Source of the DNA: Tropicibacter alexandrii
GTDB lineage: Bacteria; Pseudomonadota; Alphaproteobacteria; Rhodobacterales; Rhodobacteraceae
Assembly: GCF_003667315.2 (NCBI RefSeq)
Contig: NZ_RCTZ02000021.1
Span: forward strand, 1 to 64,000
Length of the DNA: 64,000 nt
Reading direction: 5' to 3'
Positions 43,294-52,315 of the stretch are shown piece by piece. Position 1 is the first letter of the stretch, and every line of letters starts with the position of its first letter. The translations under genes and the position numbers were made by a program. The notes under the pieces were generated by a model. It saw only the letters and a program-made list of their open reading frames with translations. It made no database searches and was not told the DNA's origin.

Positions 43294-44790
43294 TCATGCG
43301 CTCTTGCGGCTGTCGATGTAACGCTTCTTCAGCGTCGGGCCGACGATGACGGCGATGGTCAGCGCGACGAGGATCAGGCTGGTGGTGTTCTGGAACAGGA
43401 TCATCGGGTCGCCGCGTCCGATCCGCAGGGCAAGGCGCAGGTTCTCCTCGGCAAAGCCGCCCAAGATCAGGCCCAGCACGACGGGCGGCAGCGGGAATTT
43501 CAGCCGGTCCATCACCCAGCCGATCGCGCCAAAACCAAGCATCAGGTAGACGTCGAACATGCGGCCATGGATCGAATAGACGCCGATCAGCATGAGCACG
43601 ATGATCACCGACCCCAGCAGCGGGCGCGGCAGGTTCAGCAGGCGCGCAAATGAGTTGGTCGCAAGAGAGCCACCCAGCAGCACCAGCAGGATCGCGCCGA
43701 ACAGGAACTGCCACATGAAGCCGAACACGATGTCGGGGTTATCGCGGAACAGCATCGGGCCGGGTTGAAGGCCATGCACGAGCAGCCCCCCCAGCATCAC
43801 GGCGGCGACGGCAGTGCCGGGGATGCCCAGCGTCAGCGCCGGGATCAGCGCCGATGCGGTGTCGGCGTTGTTGGCGACCTCGGCGGCGGCCACGCCCTCG
43901 GGCTCGCCCTCGCCCCATGTCTCGGGGTGCTTCGAGGTGCGCCGCGCCTCGTTATAGGACATGAACGCCGCCATGGAGCCACCGGCTCCGGGCAGGATGC
44001 CGATCCAGATGCCGATGAAGGAGCCGCGCAGCCACGTCTTCCAGTAGTTCATGCGCGGCAACGCCTTCCAGATCGACTCGGTCCCCAGCTTGGAGCTGTT
44101 GATACCGTCCGTCTTCAGCGGCGTTTCCAGCAGGTCGATCACCGGCGGCAGCGCATAGAGGCCGACCAGCAGGATCACGATATTGATGCCGTCCAGCATC
44201 TCCAACTGGCCAAAGGTGAAGCGGTCGTTGCCATAGATCGGGTCCGATCCGATGACCGAAACGAAGACGCCGAAACAGGCGGAGATCAGGCCTTTGACCG
44301 GGTTGCCGCCCAGCAGGAAGATGATCGAGGCGAGGCCGAAGACGGCGACCCAGAACACCTCGGACGGGCCGAACAGCAGCGTGACGCGCGACAGCGGCGG
44401 CGCCAGCAGCATCAGGGCAAAGGCCGAGGCGATGCCACCGAAGGCCGACGAAACAACGGCGACTTGCAGGGCAAACCCGCCCTCGCCCTTTTGCGCCATC
44501 GGGTAGCCGTCAAAGGTGGTGGCGACAGCGGCCGGCGTGCCGGGGATGCGCAGGAGCACGGCGGGGATCGCGCCGCCATACATCGCGCCGTTATAAATGC
44601 CCGCCATCAGGCCGAGCGCCACAAGCGGCTCCAGCCCGAAGGTGAAGGGCACGAGGACAGAGATCGCCATCGTGGCCGACAGGCCCGGCATGGCCCCCAC
44701 GACGATGCCCGCGACTACGCCGATGATGACGGCGGCGAAATTCGTCAGAGCAAAGACATCCGGCAGGGCGTGGAGAAGATCAGCATACAT
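43294..44790 (-). CDS. TTT large permease subunit (TctA family)
   Basis: This 498-residue protein has the TctA signature IVVGAMPGLSATMAISVLVP, GGAIPAVLLRIPGTPAAVAT and WIGILPGAGGSMAAFMSYNE plus the second-half motif LTLGIPGTAVAAVMLGGLL. About twelve TM segments are predicted. It is a different TctA type from that at 18473-20062. It follows the small permease by 3 bp. Confidence 0.9.
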   Translation of the reverse strand: MYADLLHALPDVFALTNFAAVIIGVVAGIVVGAMPGLSATMAISVLVPFTFGLEPLVALGLMAGIYNGAMYGGAIPAVLLRIPGTPAAVATTFDGYPMAQKGEGGFALQVAVVSSAFGGIASAFALMLLAPPLSRVTLLFGPSEVFWVAVFGLASIIFLLGGNPVKGLISACFGVFVSVIGSDPIYGNDRFTFGQLEMLDGINIVILLVGLYALPPVIDLLETPLKTDGINSSKLGTESIWKALPRMNYWKTWLRGSFIGIWIGILPGAGGSMAAFMSYNEARRTSKHPETWGEGEPEGVAAAEVANNADTASALIPALTLGIPGTAVAAVMLGGLLVHGLQPGPMLFRDNPDIVFGFMWQFLFGAILLVLLGGSLATNSFARLLNLPRPLLGSVIIVLMLIGVYSIHGRMFDVYLMLGFGAIGWVMDRLKFPLPPVVLGLILGGFAEENLRLALRIGRGDPMILFQNTTSLILVALTIAVIVGPTLKKRYIDSRKSA

Positions 44791-44793
44791 GGT

Positions 44794-45255
44794 TCAGCGC
44801 CCCCAGAAACGGCCGGTGGGAAAATCCTGGTTCATCCCGAAGTCAAAAATCGCCCAGATCGTGCCGACCACGATCACAGTCGCGATCAACAGGCCCACCG
44901 GGCTGCGATAGCCAAAGAGCCACGCGACCAGCGGAACGGCCACGACGGTGCTGACGTAGAAACCGATGAAATCGGTCGCCAGCGCATAGGCGACGATCAG
45001 CAGGAAGGCCCCGACCACCCGCTTGGGCGACTTGGTCATGGGCGCGGCACCCTCGCCCGCGCTGGCCTTGCGCTGGTCGGCAAGCAGCAGGACCACCGAC
45101 AGCACGATCAGGCCGATCAGCATCGCGGCGGGCAGCAGCGCGGAAATCGCGCGCAGCTCGAATGTCGGAAACAGGAATCCGCTGGCTGCCACGATGATGC
45201 CGAGCGCGGTCAGGGTCTCGGGCCGGGTCAGGCGGGATTTGCGGCTCTCGGGCAT
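44794..45255 (-). CDS. TTT small permease subunit (TctB family)
   Basis: This 153-residue protein has four TM segments (TALGIIVAASGFLFPTF; ALLPAAMLIGLIVLSVVLLL; VGAFLLIVAYALATDFIGFY; PVGLLIATVIVVGTIWAIFD) and matches DUF1468/TctB, partner of TctA. Confidence 0.85.
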   Translation of the reverse strand: MPESRKSRLTRPETLTALGIIVAASGFLFPTFELRAISALLPAAMLIGLIVLSVVLLLADQRKASAGEGAAPMTKSPKRVVGAFLLIVAYALATDFIGFYVSTVVAVPLVAWLFGYRSPVGLLIATVIVVGTIWAIFDFGMNQDFPTGRFWGR

Positions 45256-45282
45256 GGTCGCCTCTTGATGTCAGGGGTGGAT

Positions 45283-45306
45283 GCGTGAGGGGCTGCCCCC
45301 TCACGC
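45283..45306 (-). terminator. Strong hairpin after tctC-like gene
   Basis: GCGTGAGGGG and CCCCTCACGC form a perfect 10-bp stem with a 4-nt loop, 8 bp after the binding-protein stop and 27 bp before the TctB start. It probably protects the binding-protein mRNA or attenuates read-through so that the binding protein outnumbers the permease. Confidence 0.55.
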
Positions 45307-45314
45307 GGGGTGAC

Positions 45315-46268
45315 TCAGTTCCAGGGGGTGGTTTCCCACACGCCCTTGGCAAGGTCATAGAGGTCCGAGGTCAGTTGCTTGAAATCGTCGCCGGTGACGA
45401 CTTCGACCGGGTTCGCGGTCGCGGCCATCGCGTCGAGGAATTCCTGATCGCTGGACAGCTGGCTGAACGCGTTCAGCAGCTTGGCCTGCACGTCTTCGGG
45501 CAGACCGGCGGGCGCGATGAAGCCGCGCATGGAGCCGTTCACGAGGTCCAGACCCTGTTCCTGAAAGGTCGGCAGGTCGGGCGCGAAGGGCGAGCGTTCC
45601 TTGGTGGCGACGCCCAGCACGTTCAACTGGTCCCGGAATTCCGCCACTTCGGAGATGTTCAGGATGCCCATGGCCACGTGCCCACCCAGCAGCGCGGTGC
45701 GCGCGGGGGCAGAGCCCTTGAACGGCACGATGGTGAACTCCGTCTCGGTCGCGTTTTGCAGCTTGATCAAGGCAAAGTGGTCATCGCCGCCCAGCGACGA
45801 CATGCCGACGGTCACGGCAAAGGGGTTCTCCTTGGCCTCGGCGATCAGCTTGTCCAGCGTGTCCAGCCCGCTGTTTTTCGACGTGACGATCACGTTGGGA
45901 TCGTTCACCACGTTGGCGAGGTAGGTAAAGCTGTCGCGGTCGTAATCCGCCTCGCGGTCGATGGTGCGGGCCATCATGCCGGGCAGGTTGAACGTGCCCA
46001 GCGTATAGCCGTCGGGGTCGGCATTGGCCGCCTCGGTCACGCCGATCTGGCCGGAGGCGCCGGGCATGTTCTTGACCACGATGCTGGCCCCTTCGCCCAG
46101 ATATTTCTCGATGAAGGGCGCCGCGGTGCGGGCCATCACGTCGGTGCCGCCGCCTGCGGAATAGCCGACGATCACCTCGATAGGCTTTTCCGGGTATTCG
46201 GCCAGCGCCGCGCCTGCGGCGAGGGTCATTGCGCCTGCGATGGCGACTTTCTTGAAGATGTTGAGCAT
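45315..46268 (-). CDS. TTT substrate-binding protein (TctC/Bug family)
   Basis: This 317-residue periplasmic protein has a signal peptide (MLNIFKKVAIAGAMTLAAGA, then ALA) and the Bug motifs YPEKPIEVIVGYSAGGGTDVM and VVKNMPGASGQIGVTEAANA. AAAGGAGGAGTGAC precedes the ATG at 46268; an ATG 18 nt upstream lies before that ribosome site. The ligand is unknown. Confidence 0.88.
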   Translation of the reverse strand: MLNIFKKVAIAGAMTLAAGAALAEYPEKPIEVIVGYSAGGGTDVMARTAAPFIEKYLGEGASIVVKNMPGASGQIGVTEAANADPDGYTLGTFNLPGMMARTIDREADYDRDSFTYLANVVNDPNVIVTSKNSGLDTLDKLIAEAKENPFAVTVGMSSLGGDDHFALIKLQNATETEFTIVPFKGSAPARTALLGGHVAMGILNISEVAEFRDQLNVLGVATKERSPFAPDLPTFQEQGLDLVNGSMRGFIAPAGLPEDVQAKLLNAFSQLSSDQEFLDAMAATANPVEVVTGDDFKQLTSDLYDLAKGVWETTPWN

Positions 46269-46296
46269 GTCACTCCTCCTTTTCATGCGCTTGGTG

Positions 46297-46983
46297 TCAG
46301 TCTTTGGGCAGGGCGCAGCCGAGTTTGGTCAGCGTCGCATCAACCCAGGATCGGTCGTTCTTGCCTTCGGCGATGGCTTGCATCTGTGCGGTTTCCGCCG
46401 CCAGCTTGGCCTGCGCCTTCTTGAGGATGTCCTCGGCCTCATCCATCGGCACGCAGAGCACACCGTCGCCGTCGCCGATGATGATGTCGCCGGGATGAAC
46501 AACCATGCCGTCGATGGCGACGGGCACGTTGATTTCACCGGGGCCGTCCTTGTAGGGGCCGCGATGGGTCACACCGGCGGCAAAGACCGGGTGGTTGACC
46601 TCTTTCATCGCGTCCGAATCCCGGATCGCACCATTCAGCACCAGCCCGGCCACGCCGCGTTTGATCGCGTAGGCCAGCATCATCTCACCAAACAGGGCGT
46701 TGGTGGTGTCGCCCCCGGCATCCATCACGATCACATCGCCGGGCTGTGCCATGTCGATGGCCTTGTGCAGCATCAGGTTGTCGCCGGGCCGCGCCTTGAC
46801 CGTCAGGGCCACGCCCGCCATGCCGCCAGAGGCGTGCATCGGGCGCAGGGTCGGGCCAGCGGCGGTCATGCGCGACATGCTGTCGGACACGTTGGCGACG
46901 GGCAGCTTGGCGAATTCGGCGACGATGTCGGGGGGCGCGACGCGGTCACGTTTCAGGATACGGAAACCGAGGGTCATGGTCAT
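46297..46983 (-). CDS. RraA/HMG-aldolase-like protein
   Basis: This 228-residue protein matches the RraA/4-hydroxy-4-methyl-2-oxoglutarate aldolase family: VANVSDSMSRM at the start, GDVIVMDAGGDTTNALFGEM, GLVLNGAIRDSDAM and the C-terminal IIIGDGDGVLCVP. In a catabolic operon with a 2-hydroxyacid dehydrogenase and transporters, aldolase or decarboxylase action on an oxo-acid is more likely than RNase E control. It overlaps the dehydrogenase stop by ATGA. Confidence 0.85.
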   Translation of the reverse strand: MTMTLGFRILKRDRVAPPDIVAEFAKLPVANVSDSMSRMTAAGPTLRPMHASGGMAGVALTVKARPGDNLMLHKAIDMAQPGDVIVMDAGGDTTNALFGEMMLAYAIKRGVAGLVLNGAIRDSDAMKEVNHPVFAAGVTHRGPYKDGPGEINVPVAIDGMVVHPGDIIIGDGDGVLCVPMDEAEDILKKAQAKLAAETAQMQAIAEGKNDRSWVDATLTKLGCALPKD

Positions 46984-47990
46984 TTCTCCACGCTGGCCAA
47001 TTCGGCCTGTGCGGCGGCCAGCAATTTGCGGTTGATGATGCGTTCTGGGGCGACGGGCTGGCCGTCGAGGATCTGAAAGATCCCCCGCACCGCATCGACG
47101 CCGACACGCGCGCCCGCCTGGCGGGTGACACCGCCGATATGCGGGGTCAGAACGATTTCCGGCACGGCAAAGAACGGATGATCCGGGCTGGGCGGCTCGA
47201 CCGCAAAGGTATCCAGCCCCGCGCCCGCCAGATGGCCGCTTTGGATCGCGGCCACAAGCGCCGCCTCGTCGATCAGCCCACCGCGCGCGGTGTTGATGAC
47301 GTAGCCGCCTGCGGGCATGCGGGCCAGCGCGTCGGCGTTCAGGATTTTGCGGGTCTGGTCGGTCAGCGGGCAATGCAGCGACAGGATATCGGTTTCGGCC
47401 AGCATGTCCTCGAAGCTGGCGCAGCGCATCACGCCCAGTTCGTCAAAGGCCGCGTCGGGCGCATAGGGGTCAAAGCCGACCAGCGTCAGCCCAAGCCCCT
47501 GCGCAATCCGACCGGTGGCCTGCGCAATCGCGCCCATGCCCATCAGGCCCATGGTCGCCCCGGCAATCTCGCGCCCCGCGAAGCCGGGCTTTTCCCAGCG
47601 CCCGGCGCGCAATCCCGCATCCAGCGGCAGCACACGCTTGACCGCCGCCAACAACAGCGCAATCGCGTGCTCGGCGACGGAGACGGCATTGGCCCCGGTC
47701 GCGACCAGCACCGGAATGCCGCGCTCGGCAGCGGCCTGAATGTCGATATTGTCGACCCCGACACCGTGTTTCGAGATCACTCGAAGCTGCGGGGCCGCAT
47801 CCATCACGGCGGCATCCAGACGGCCCATGCGGGACACGATCCCCTCGGCGCCGGTCTGTTGGAGATAGTCGGAAATCACCGCGCTGTCGGCATAGGGCGG
47901 GGTATGCACGGTCTGGTACCCTTGGTCTGCCACCAGTTGGGCGGCCGCCGGATCCAGGTCAGGCCCCGTCACGAGGATTGTCTTGCTCAT
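46980..47990 (-). CDS. D-2-hydroxyacid dehydrogenase
   Basis: This 336-residue NAD-dependent enzyme is of the phosphoglycerate dehydrogenase type. The Rossmann segment is MGLMGMGAIAQATGRIAQGL. The catalytic Arg is in INTARGGLIDEAAL, the Glu in DTFAVEPPSPDHPFF and the His in EIVLTPHIGGVTRQ. It probably oxidises a 2-hydroxy acid to the 2-oxo acid used by the RraA-like enzyme downstream. GGAG lies before the ATG at 47990. It is the first gene of the operon, divergent from a LysR gene. Confidence 0.88.
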   Translation of the reverse strand: MSKTILVTGPDLDPAAAQLVADQGYQTVHTPPYADSAVISDYLQQTGAEGIVSRMGRLDAAVMDAAPQLRVISKHGVGVDNIDIQAAAERGIPVLVATGANAVSVAEHAIALLLAAVKRVLPLDAGLRAGRWEKPGFAGREIAGATMGLMGMGAIAQATGRIAQGLGLTLVGFDPYAPDAAFDELGVMRCASFEDMLAETDILSLHCPLTDQTRKILNADALARMPAGGYVINTARGGLIDEAALVAAIQSGHLAGAGLDTFAVEPPSPDHPFFAVPEIVLTPHIGGVTRQAGARVGVDAVRGIFQILDGQPVAPERIINRKLLAAAQAELASVEK

Positions 47991-48143
47991 CGCGCATGTC
48001 TCCATAGCGTCCCGAAGCGTCGGGGCGCGCCATTTCGTCTGGTTGTCTGTCGATTGGCCCACAGCGGTCTCCCAAACCGGGCTGCGGGTGTCCTCCTTGG
48101 TCGATCACTCTAATGCCAAGAATGTCTTCACAAAAGCGCCTAA

Positions 48144-48164
48144 TTCTGGTAGTTAAATTTAGAA
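48144..48164. promoter_or_regulatory. Candidate LysR binding dyad
   Basis: TTCT at 48144 and AGAA ending at 48164 bracket an AT-rich stretch (GGTAGTTAAATTT) 16 bp upstream of the LysR start and about 150 bp upstream of the divergent operon. Position and partial symmetry fit a LysR autoregulatory site; the support is weak. Confidence 0.3.
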
Positions 48165-48179
48165 AAACTGGATTTACGC

Positions 48180-49076
48180 GTGGATACCCGGCAGCTAAAG
48201 ACCCTTTTGGCCATTCAATCCCGTGGCACATTTGCACAGGCTGCCGATGCGGTTGGCCTGACCCCGTCGGCTGTCAGCCAGCAGATCCACGCGCTGGAAG
48301 ACGAGTTGCGCGTCACCATCTTCGACCGCAGCAGCCGACCGCCACGGATCACGCCCGAAGGGATGCAAGTGCTTGAAATGGCGCGTGATATCCTGCGTCG
48401 CGAAGAAGACACGAAGGCCAGCCTGCGCGGCGACCAGATTGCCGGGACCCTGATGCTCGGGTCGGTTCGTTCGAGCGCGCTGAACCTTCTGCCCCGCGCG
48501 CTGGTCCAGATGCGCCAAAGCTATCCGGACCTGAAGCCGAACCTGAGGGTCTCGCTCTCCGCGACACTGATCGCGGATGTGGCGGCGGGACGGTTGGATG
48601 CCGCCATCGTCGCCGAACATCTTGGCATCCCCAACTCCCTGCGGTGGAGCCCCTTTCTGCGCGAACCGCTATGGCTGATCGTACCGCGCGGCCTCGAAGC
48701 GGGCGATCCGATCGCATTGCTGAATACGCGCCCCTATATCCGCTTTCGCAGCGCCGTCCCCTTGGCGAATTTGATCGATACCGAACTTTCCCGCCTCGGG
48801 GTAGTGACGAACGACGTCGCCGAGATGGATACCATCGGGTCGATCGTCACCGGCGTCAGACAGGGGCTGGGTATCTCGGTGGTCCCGCATGTGGCGCTTC
48901 AGGACCCTGAGGACATGAACATCACCCGCCTTCCGTTCGGCACGCCGCAGGTCAATCGCCAGATTGGCATCGTCGAGCGCACCGCAGCCCCGCGTGCCGA
49001 GATCATAGCACTTCTTCATGCGGTTCTGGCACAGCTGTGCGGGCCCCACGGCGTCGAACGCCCGGCCCGATCCTGA
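48180..49076 (+). CDS. LysR family transcriptional regulator
   Basis: This 298-residue regulator starts with GTG (MDTRQLKTLLAIQSRGTFAQ). The helix-turn-helix is AADAVGLTPSAVSQQIHALE and the effector domain begins GTLMLGSVRSSALNLLPRAL. It is divergent from the dehydrogenase-RraA-TTT-TRAP-lactonase operon and is its likely activator. Confidence 0.87.
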   Translation: MDTRQLKTLLAIQSRGTFAQAADAVGLTPSAVSQQIHALEDELRVTIFDRSSRPPRITPEGMQVLEMARDILRREEDTKASLRGDQIAGTLMLGSVRSSALNLLPRALVQMRQSYPDLKPNLRVSLSATLIADVAAGRLDAAIVAEHLGIPNSLRWSPFLREPLWLIVPRGLEAGDPIALLNTRPYIRFRSAVPLANLIDTELSRLGVVTNDVAEMDTIGSIVTGVRQGLGISVVPHVALQDPEDMNITRLPFGTPQVNRQIGIVERTAAPRAEIIALLHAVLAQLCGPHGVERPARS

Positions 49077-49245
49077 CGCCATGCCCCCGGGACGGACACC
49101 TTTGGACCAGCCCCCGACCGGCGCCGCCGCTCGTGCGCGGAAAAACCCGGAGGACCGACGGGCTAAATGGCGTTCGCAGGCGGAAGGCTAGGCAGGTCTG
49201 GTGGGCGAAGATCGACTGACACAGGGTCCGGAGGGAAAGGTTGCG

Positions 49246-51822
49246 TCAAACCCAGCCTTCCTTGCGGGCCAGTGCGGCGGCCTCGCCGCGCGAGGCGACG
49301 TCGAGCTTGCCGAGAATGGCCGAAACGTGGTGGTCGACGGTCTTGGCCGAGACGAACAAGCGGTCCGCGATGGCGGCATTCGACAGGCCTTCGCCCAGCA
49401 AGCCCAGCACCTGCATCTGCCGTTTCGTCAGACCCGCCGGGTTTTCGAGCGTCGTCGCGCGCGGTTTGGCCGGGGCGTTGACCTCCAGCCCACGGGTCCG
49501 CGCGCGGGTCAGGACGGCCTCACGCACACGCGCCGCGCCAAGCCGGTCGAGGATCAGAAGCGCGCGCGCCACGGCGTCCGCGTCCCCTTCGGCAAGGGCC
49601 AGCGCCTCGCGATAAGGATCGCCCGCCTGCCGCCAATGCGCGGCGGCTGCAGCCCAGTCCCCTGCCATCGACGCCCGGTACGGATCGTGCAATCGGCTCA
49701 TCCCGCCGGGCAGCCGGGCCGGGTCGATCCGCCGCTGCCAGTCCAGAAACTCCTCCTTGAGCATCGCGTTGATCGGCAGCGCGAGTGCGTCTTCCAACCG
49801 TGCTTGCGCGCGGACCTTGTCCTCCAGCCCCAGCCATGCGCGCTCGGCGATTAGACAGGCGACATCACAGATGTGGCGGGCGTCTTCCTCGGTGCCCATC
49901 AGGGCGTCGATCTCGTCCAGATATTCTCCGCCGTCGCTGTCCCCGCGCCGCATGGCGATCCGCGACGCGGCCAATCGCAACAGAATCGCTGGTGAGGATT
50001 GTTCCAGCGGCTTGGACAGGATGTCCTGCGCGGTCGCGAGGGCGTCGTCCCATCGTCCAAGCCGGTCCAGCACGTGCACACGAAATCCTTGGTGAAAATC
50101 CACTTGTTCCGTCGTGTCCGTCTCGTAAGCCGTGGCGATTGCAGTGTCGAAAAGGTCGAGCGCCTCCTTGAACCGCAGGCCATACCAGTTGACGACGCCG
50201 CCATTCGACAGGCTCCGCGTCAGGTTGATCGGGCTGCGGGCCGCTTTGGCCGCCGCGATGCTTTCGGTGTAAAGCGCGTTTTGCTCGGAGCTGTCGAACA
50301 GGCTGGCCAGCGACAGCGTGCTAAGCGCGTGACTGACGATGTCGTTGCGGCCCAGCCGCTGCGCCATTTCAAGCGCGCGCTGTGCGACCGGAAGGCTGGC
50401 TTCCATCTGGTAATCGGACATGGCAATCTGCGCGCGGCTGGCCAGCGCCATGGCCAGTTCATCGGTATCCGCCCCTTCCTGCAGGGCGATCGCCTGATCA
50501 CCCAATGTCCGGGCCTGCGCCTTTTGACCGGCGGTCCATTTCACGCGCGACAAGCGCTGCAGGATGCGGCCTTTCAGCGTGGTATCGGCCCCGGCGACGT
50601 CGACCGCGCGCTCGAAATACCCCATGGCATCGCGCAACCGGCTGACAAGGCGGCAGGCCTCGCCGGCCTCGAAGAGCAACGCGGCAAGTGTTGCTTCATC
50701 CTGCGGATCCGCAAGTTCGACCGCGATGGACAGGTAATCGGCGGCCTGCCGGTTGGCCCCTGCGGCCATCGCCTCGCGACCCGCGAGGGGGGCAAGGCGG
50801 GCGATCTGCGCCCGGTCTCCGGCGGCGCGTGCATGGTGCATCTGCCGTGCGTTCGGCACCTGCGCATCCGTCTGCATCCTGACCAACAGCGCCGCGTTGA
50901 GACGGCGGCGCTGTGTCGGTTTCAGGGCCATTTCCACCGCCAACCGGGCGATTTCGTGCCGGTAGGCCAGAAAGTTGTCGTCCTCCTGAAGCAACCCGCT
51001 GTCGATGGCAGGATCGAGCGCCTCATCCTCGACCCCGGCGAGGACGAGCGCCCAATCCCGTTCCGCCCGCCGCGGAAAGATCGACACGGCCTCCAGCACC
51101 TGACGGGTCTCGGGCGGCAGGCGGCCCAGCCGGTTCAGGACCGTGTCCTGCACGCTGCGCAGGGCATCATCCTTGCCCGCGCGCAACAGCTCGGTCACGT
51201 AAAAGGGATTGCCGCCCGTGATCCGGTGAACCTCCTCCGGGGCCTGCCCGCTGCCCGCCGCGAGGCGATTGACCGCATCGGCAGACAGCGGCTGCAAGGC
51301 GATCCGGGTTGCATCCGAGGCAGCGACGCCGTCCATCGCGCGGCGCAGTTGCGGGCGGCCCTGTGTCTCGTCATCGCGGGCGGTCACGACCATCAGGATG
51401 CGGCGTGTTCGCAGGCGCCGTGCGGCGAAACGCACGAAATCGAGCGTGGCCTCGTCCGCCCAGTGCAAATCCTCGATCAGCAACAAGGACGTGTCCCCGG
51501 CCTCCTCGATGGCGGCGAGCAGGTTCAGGAAGACCGACAGCCTGTCGCCTTCGTTGCGCCACAGCGCGTCCAGATCGACCCCGGCATCGACCGCGACGTC
51601 CCGCAAGGGTCCAAGCGGTTCGGGGATCGACAGGTCCTCGCAGGCGCCGCGCAGGGACCGAGCCCCTGTCATCCGCTCTTCGAAGGCGCGCAACAGGGTC
51701 GTTTTGCCCGCGCCCGCCTCGCCGGTGACGAAGACGCTGTGCCCGGCCCCGTTACGCGCGGCCTGTGCAAGGCTGTCCAGCTGCGCAAGCGCCGCGTCGC
51801 GTTCGAGGATAGGGATATCCAC
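49246..51822 (-). CDS. MalT-like LuxR family regulator with ATPase domain
   Basis: This 858-residue STAND-type regulator begins with an AAA/NTPase domain (Walker A GEAGAGKTT at about residues 34-42; Walker B TSLLLIEDLHWAD). A long TPR-like helical region follows (about 320-780). The C-terminal LuxR helix-turn-helix is GLTKRQMQVLGLLGEGLSNA, then RLFVSAKTVDHHVSAILGKL. Such proteins activate target genes when a small molecule and ATP bind. No obvious target is adjacent except the 78-residue gene starting 170 bp away on the opposite strand. Confidence 0.87.
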   Translation of the reverse strand: MDIPILERDAALAQLDSLAQAARNGAGHSVFVTGEAGAGKTTLLRAFEERMTGARSLRGACEDLSIPEPLGPLRDVAVDAGVDLDALWRNEGDRLSVFLNLLAAIEEAGDTSLLLIEDLHWADEATLDFVRFAARRLRTRRILMVVTARDDETQGRPQLRRAMDGVAASDATRIALQPLSADAVNRLAAGSGQAPEEVHRITGGNPFYVTELLRAGKDDALRSVQDTVLNRLGRLPPETRQVLEAVSIFPRRAERDWALVLAGVEDEALDPAIDSGLLQEDDNFLAYRHEIARLAVEMALKPTQRRRLNAALLVRMQTDAQVPNARQMHHARAAGDRAQIARLAPLAGREAMAAGANRQAADYLSIAVELADPQDEATLAALLFEAGEACRLVSRLRDAMGYFERAVDVAGADTTLKGRILQRLSRVKWTAGQKAQARTLGDQAIALQEGADTDELAMALASRAQIAMSDYQMEASLPVAQRALEMAQRLGRNDIVSHALSTLSLASLFDSSEQNALYTESIAAAKAARSPINLTRSLSNGGVVNWYGLRFKEALDLFDTAIATAYETDTTEQVDFHQGFRVHVLDRLGRWDDALATAQDILSKPLEQSSPAILLRLAASRIAMRRGDSDGGEYLDEIDALMGTEEDARHICDVACLIAERAWLGLEDKVRAQARLEDALALPINAMLKEEFLDWQRRIDPARLPGGMSRLHDPYRASMAGDWAAAAAHWRQAGDPYREALALAEGDADAVARALLILDRLGAARVREAVLTRARTRGLEVNAPAKPRATTLENPAGLTKRQMQVLGLLGEGLSNAAIADRLFVSAKTVDHHVSAILGKLDVASRGEAAALARKEGWV

Positions 51823-51992
51823 GCTGCCGTCTCCCTATGGCGGGCCGCATCCGATGATGGCCCGGGCCGACAATGGCGGAAAAAATAGGGAATGCCAAAG
51901 CGCAAAAATGGGGAGGGTTCCCGACGCGGGCCGGGCCTTGGCTGGGTAGTTTGGGTCACAGGACGACAAGCATCCCCCAAAGGAGCCACCCC

Positions 51993-52229
51993 ATGACCGA
52001 CATGCCCGACACCCGCGCCATCCGGAACCTCCACGCTTCACAACCGCGCAGCCTGCTGTTCGCCGCGCTGACGCTCCCCTTGGACATGGCCGAGACGCTG
52101 TGGAAGCTGATGACCCGTGACGCCCGTTGGCCGATGCCGACCGATGCCCGCAGCCGCGCCGAACGCGCGCTGCTGGCTGAACGCCTGCGGGACGAATCCC
52201 GCCGCAAGGTGGATCGGCTGATGATGTGA
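51993..52229 (+). CDS. Small hypothetical protein
   Basis: This 78-residue protein starts at 51993 with AAAGGAG eight bases before. It is basic at its end (RAERALLAERLRDESRRKVD) with a short hydrophobic stretch in the middle (LLFAALTLPLDMAETLWKLM). No family is recognised. It is divergent from the LuxR regulator, which may control it. Confidence 0.6.
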   Translation: MTDMPDTRAIRNLHASQPRSLLFAALTLPLDMAETLWKLMTRDARWPMPTDARSRAERALLAERLRDESRRKVDRLMM

Positions 52230-52315
52230 TCTGGCGCGGGCAGGTGACCATTCTGCGGTTCTGCTTTGGCCCTCACGCACACCGATACGATGTGGTCGCC
52301 AAAGACCTCGCAGCC

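Noticed and set aside
43765-45288. 507-codon plus-strand frame opposite TctA/TctB
   Set aside because: Low-complexity Gln/Asp/His/Arg translation without a start signal; shadow frame.
49999-51888. 629-codon plus-strand frame opposite the LuxR regulator
   Set aside because: No domain; the minus strand has Walker motifs and a LuxR helix-turn-helix.
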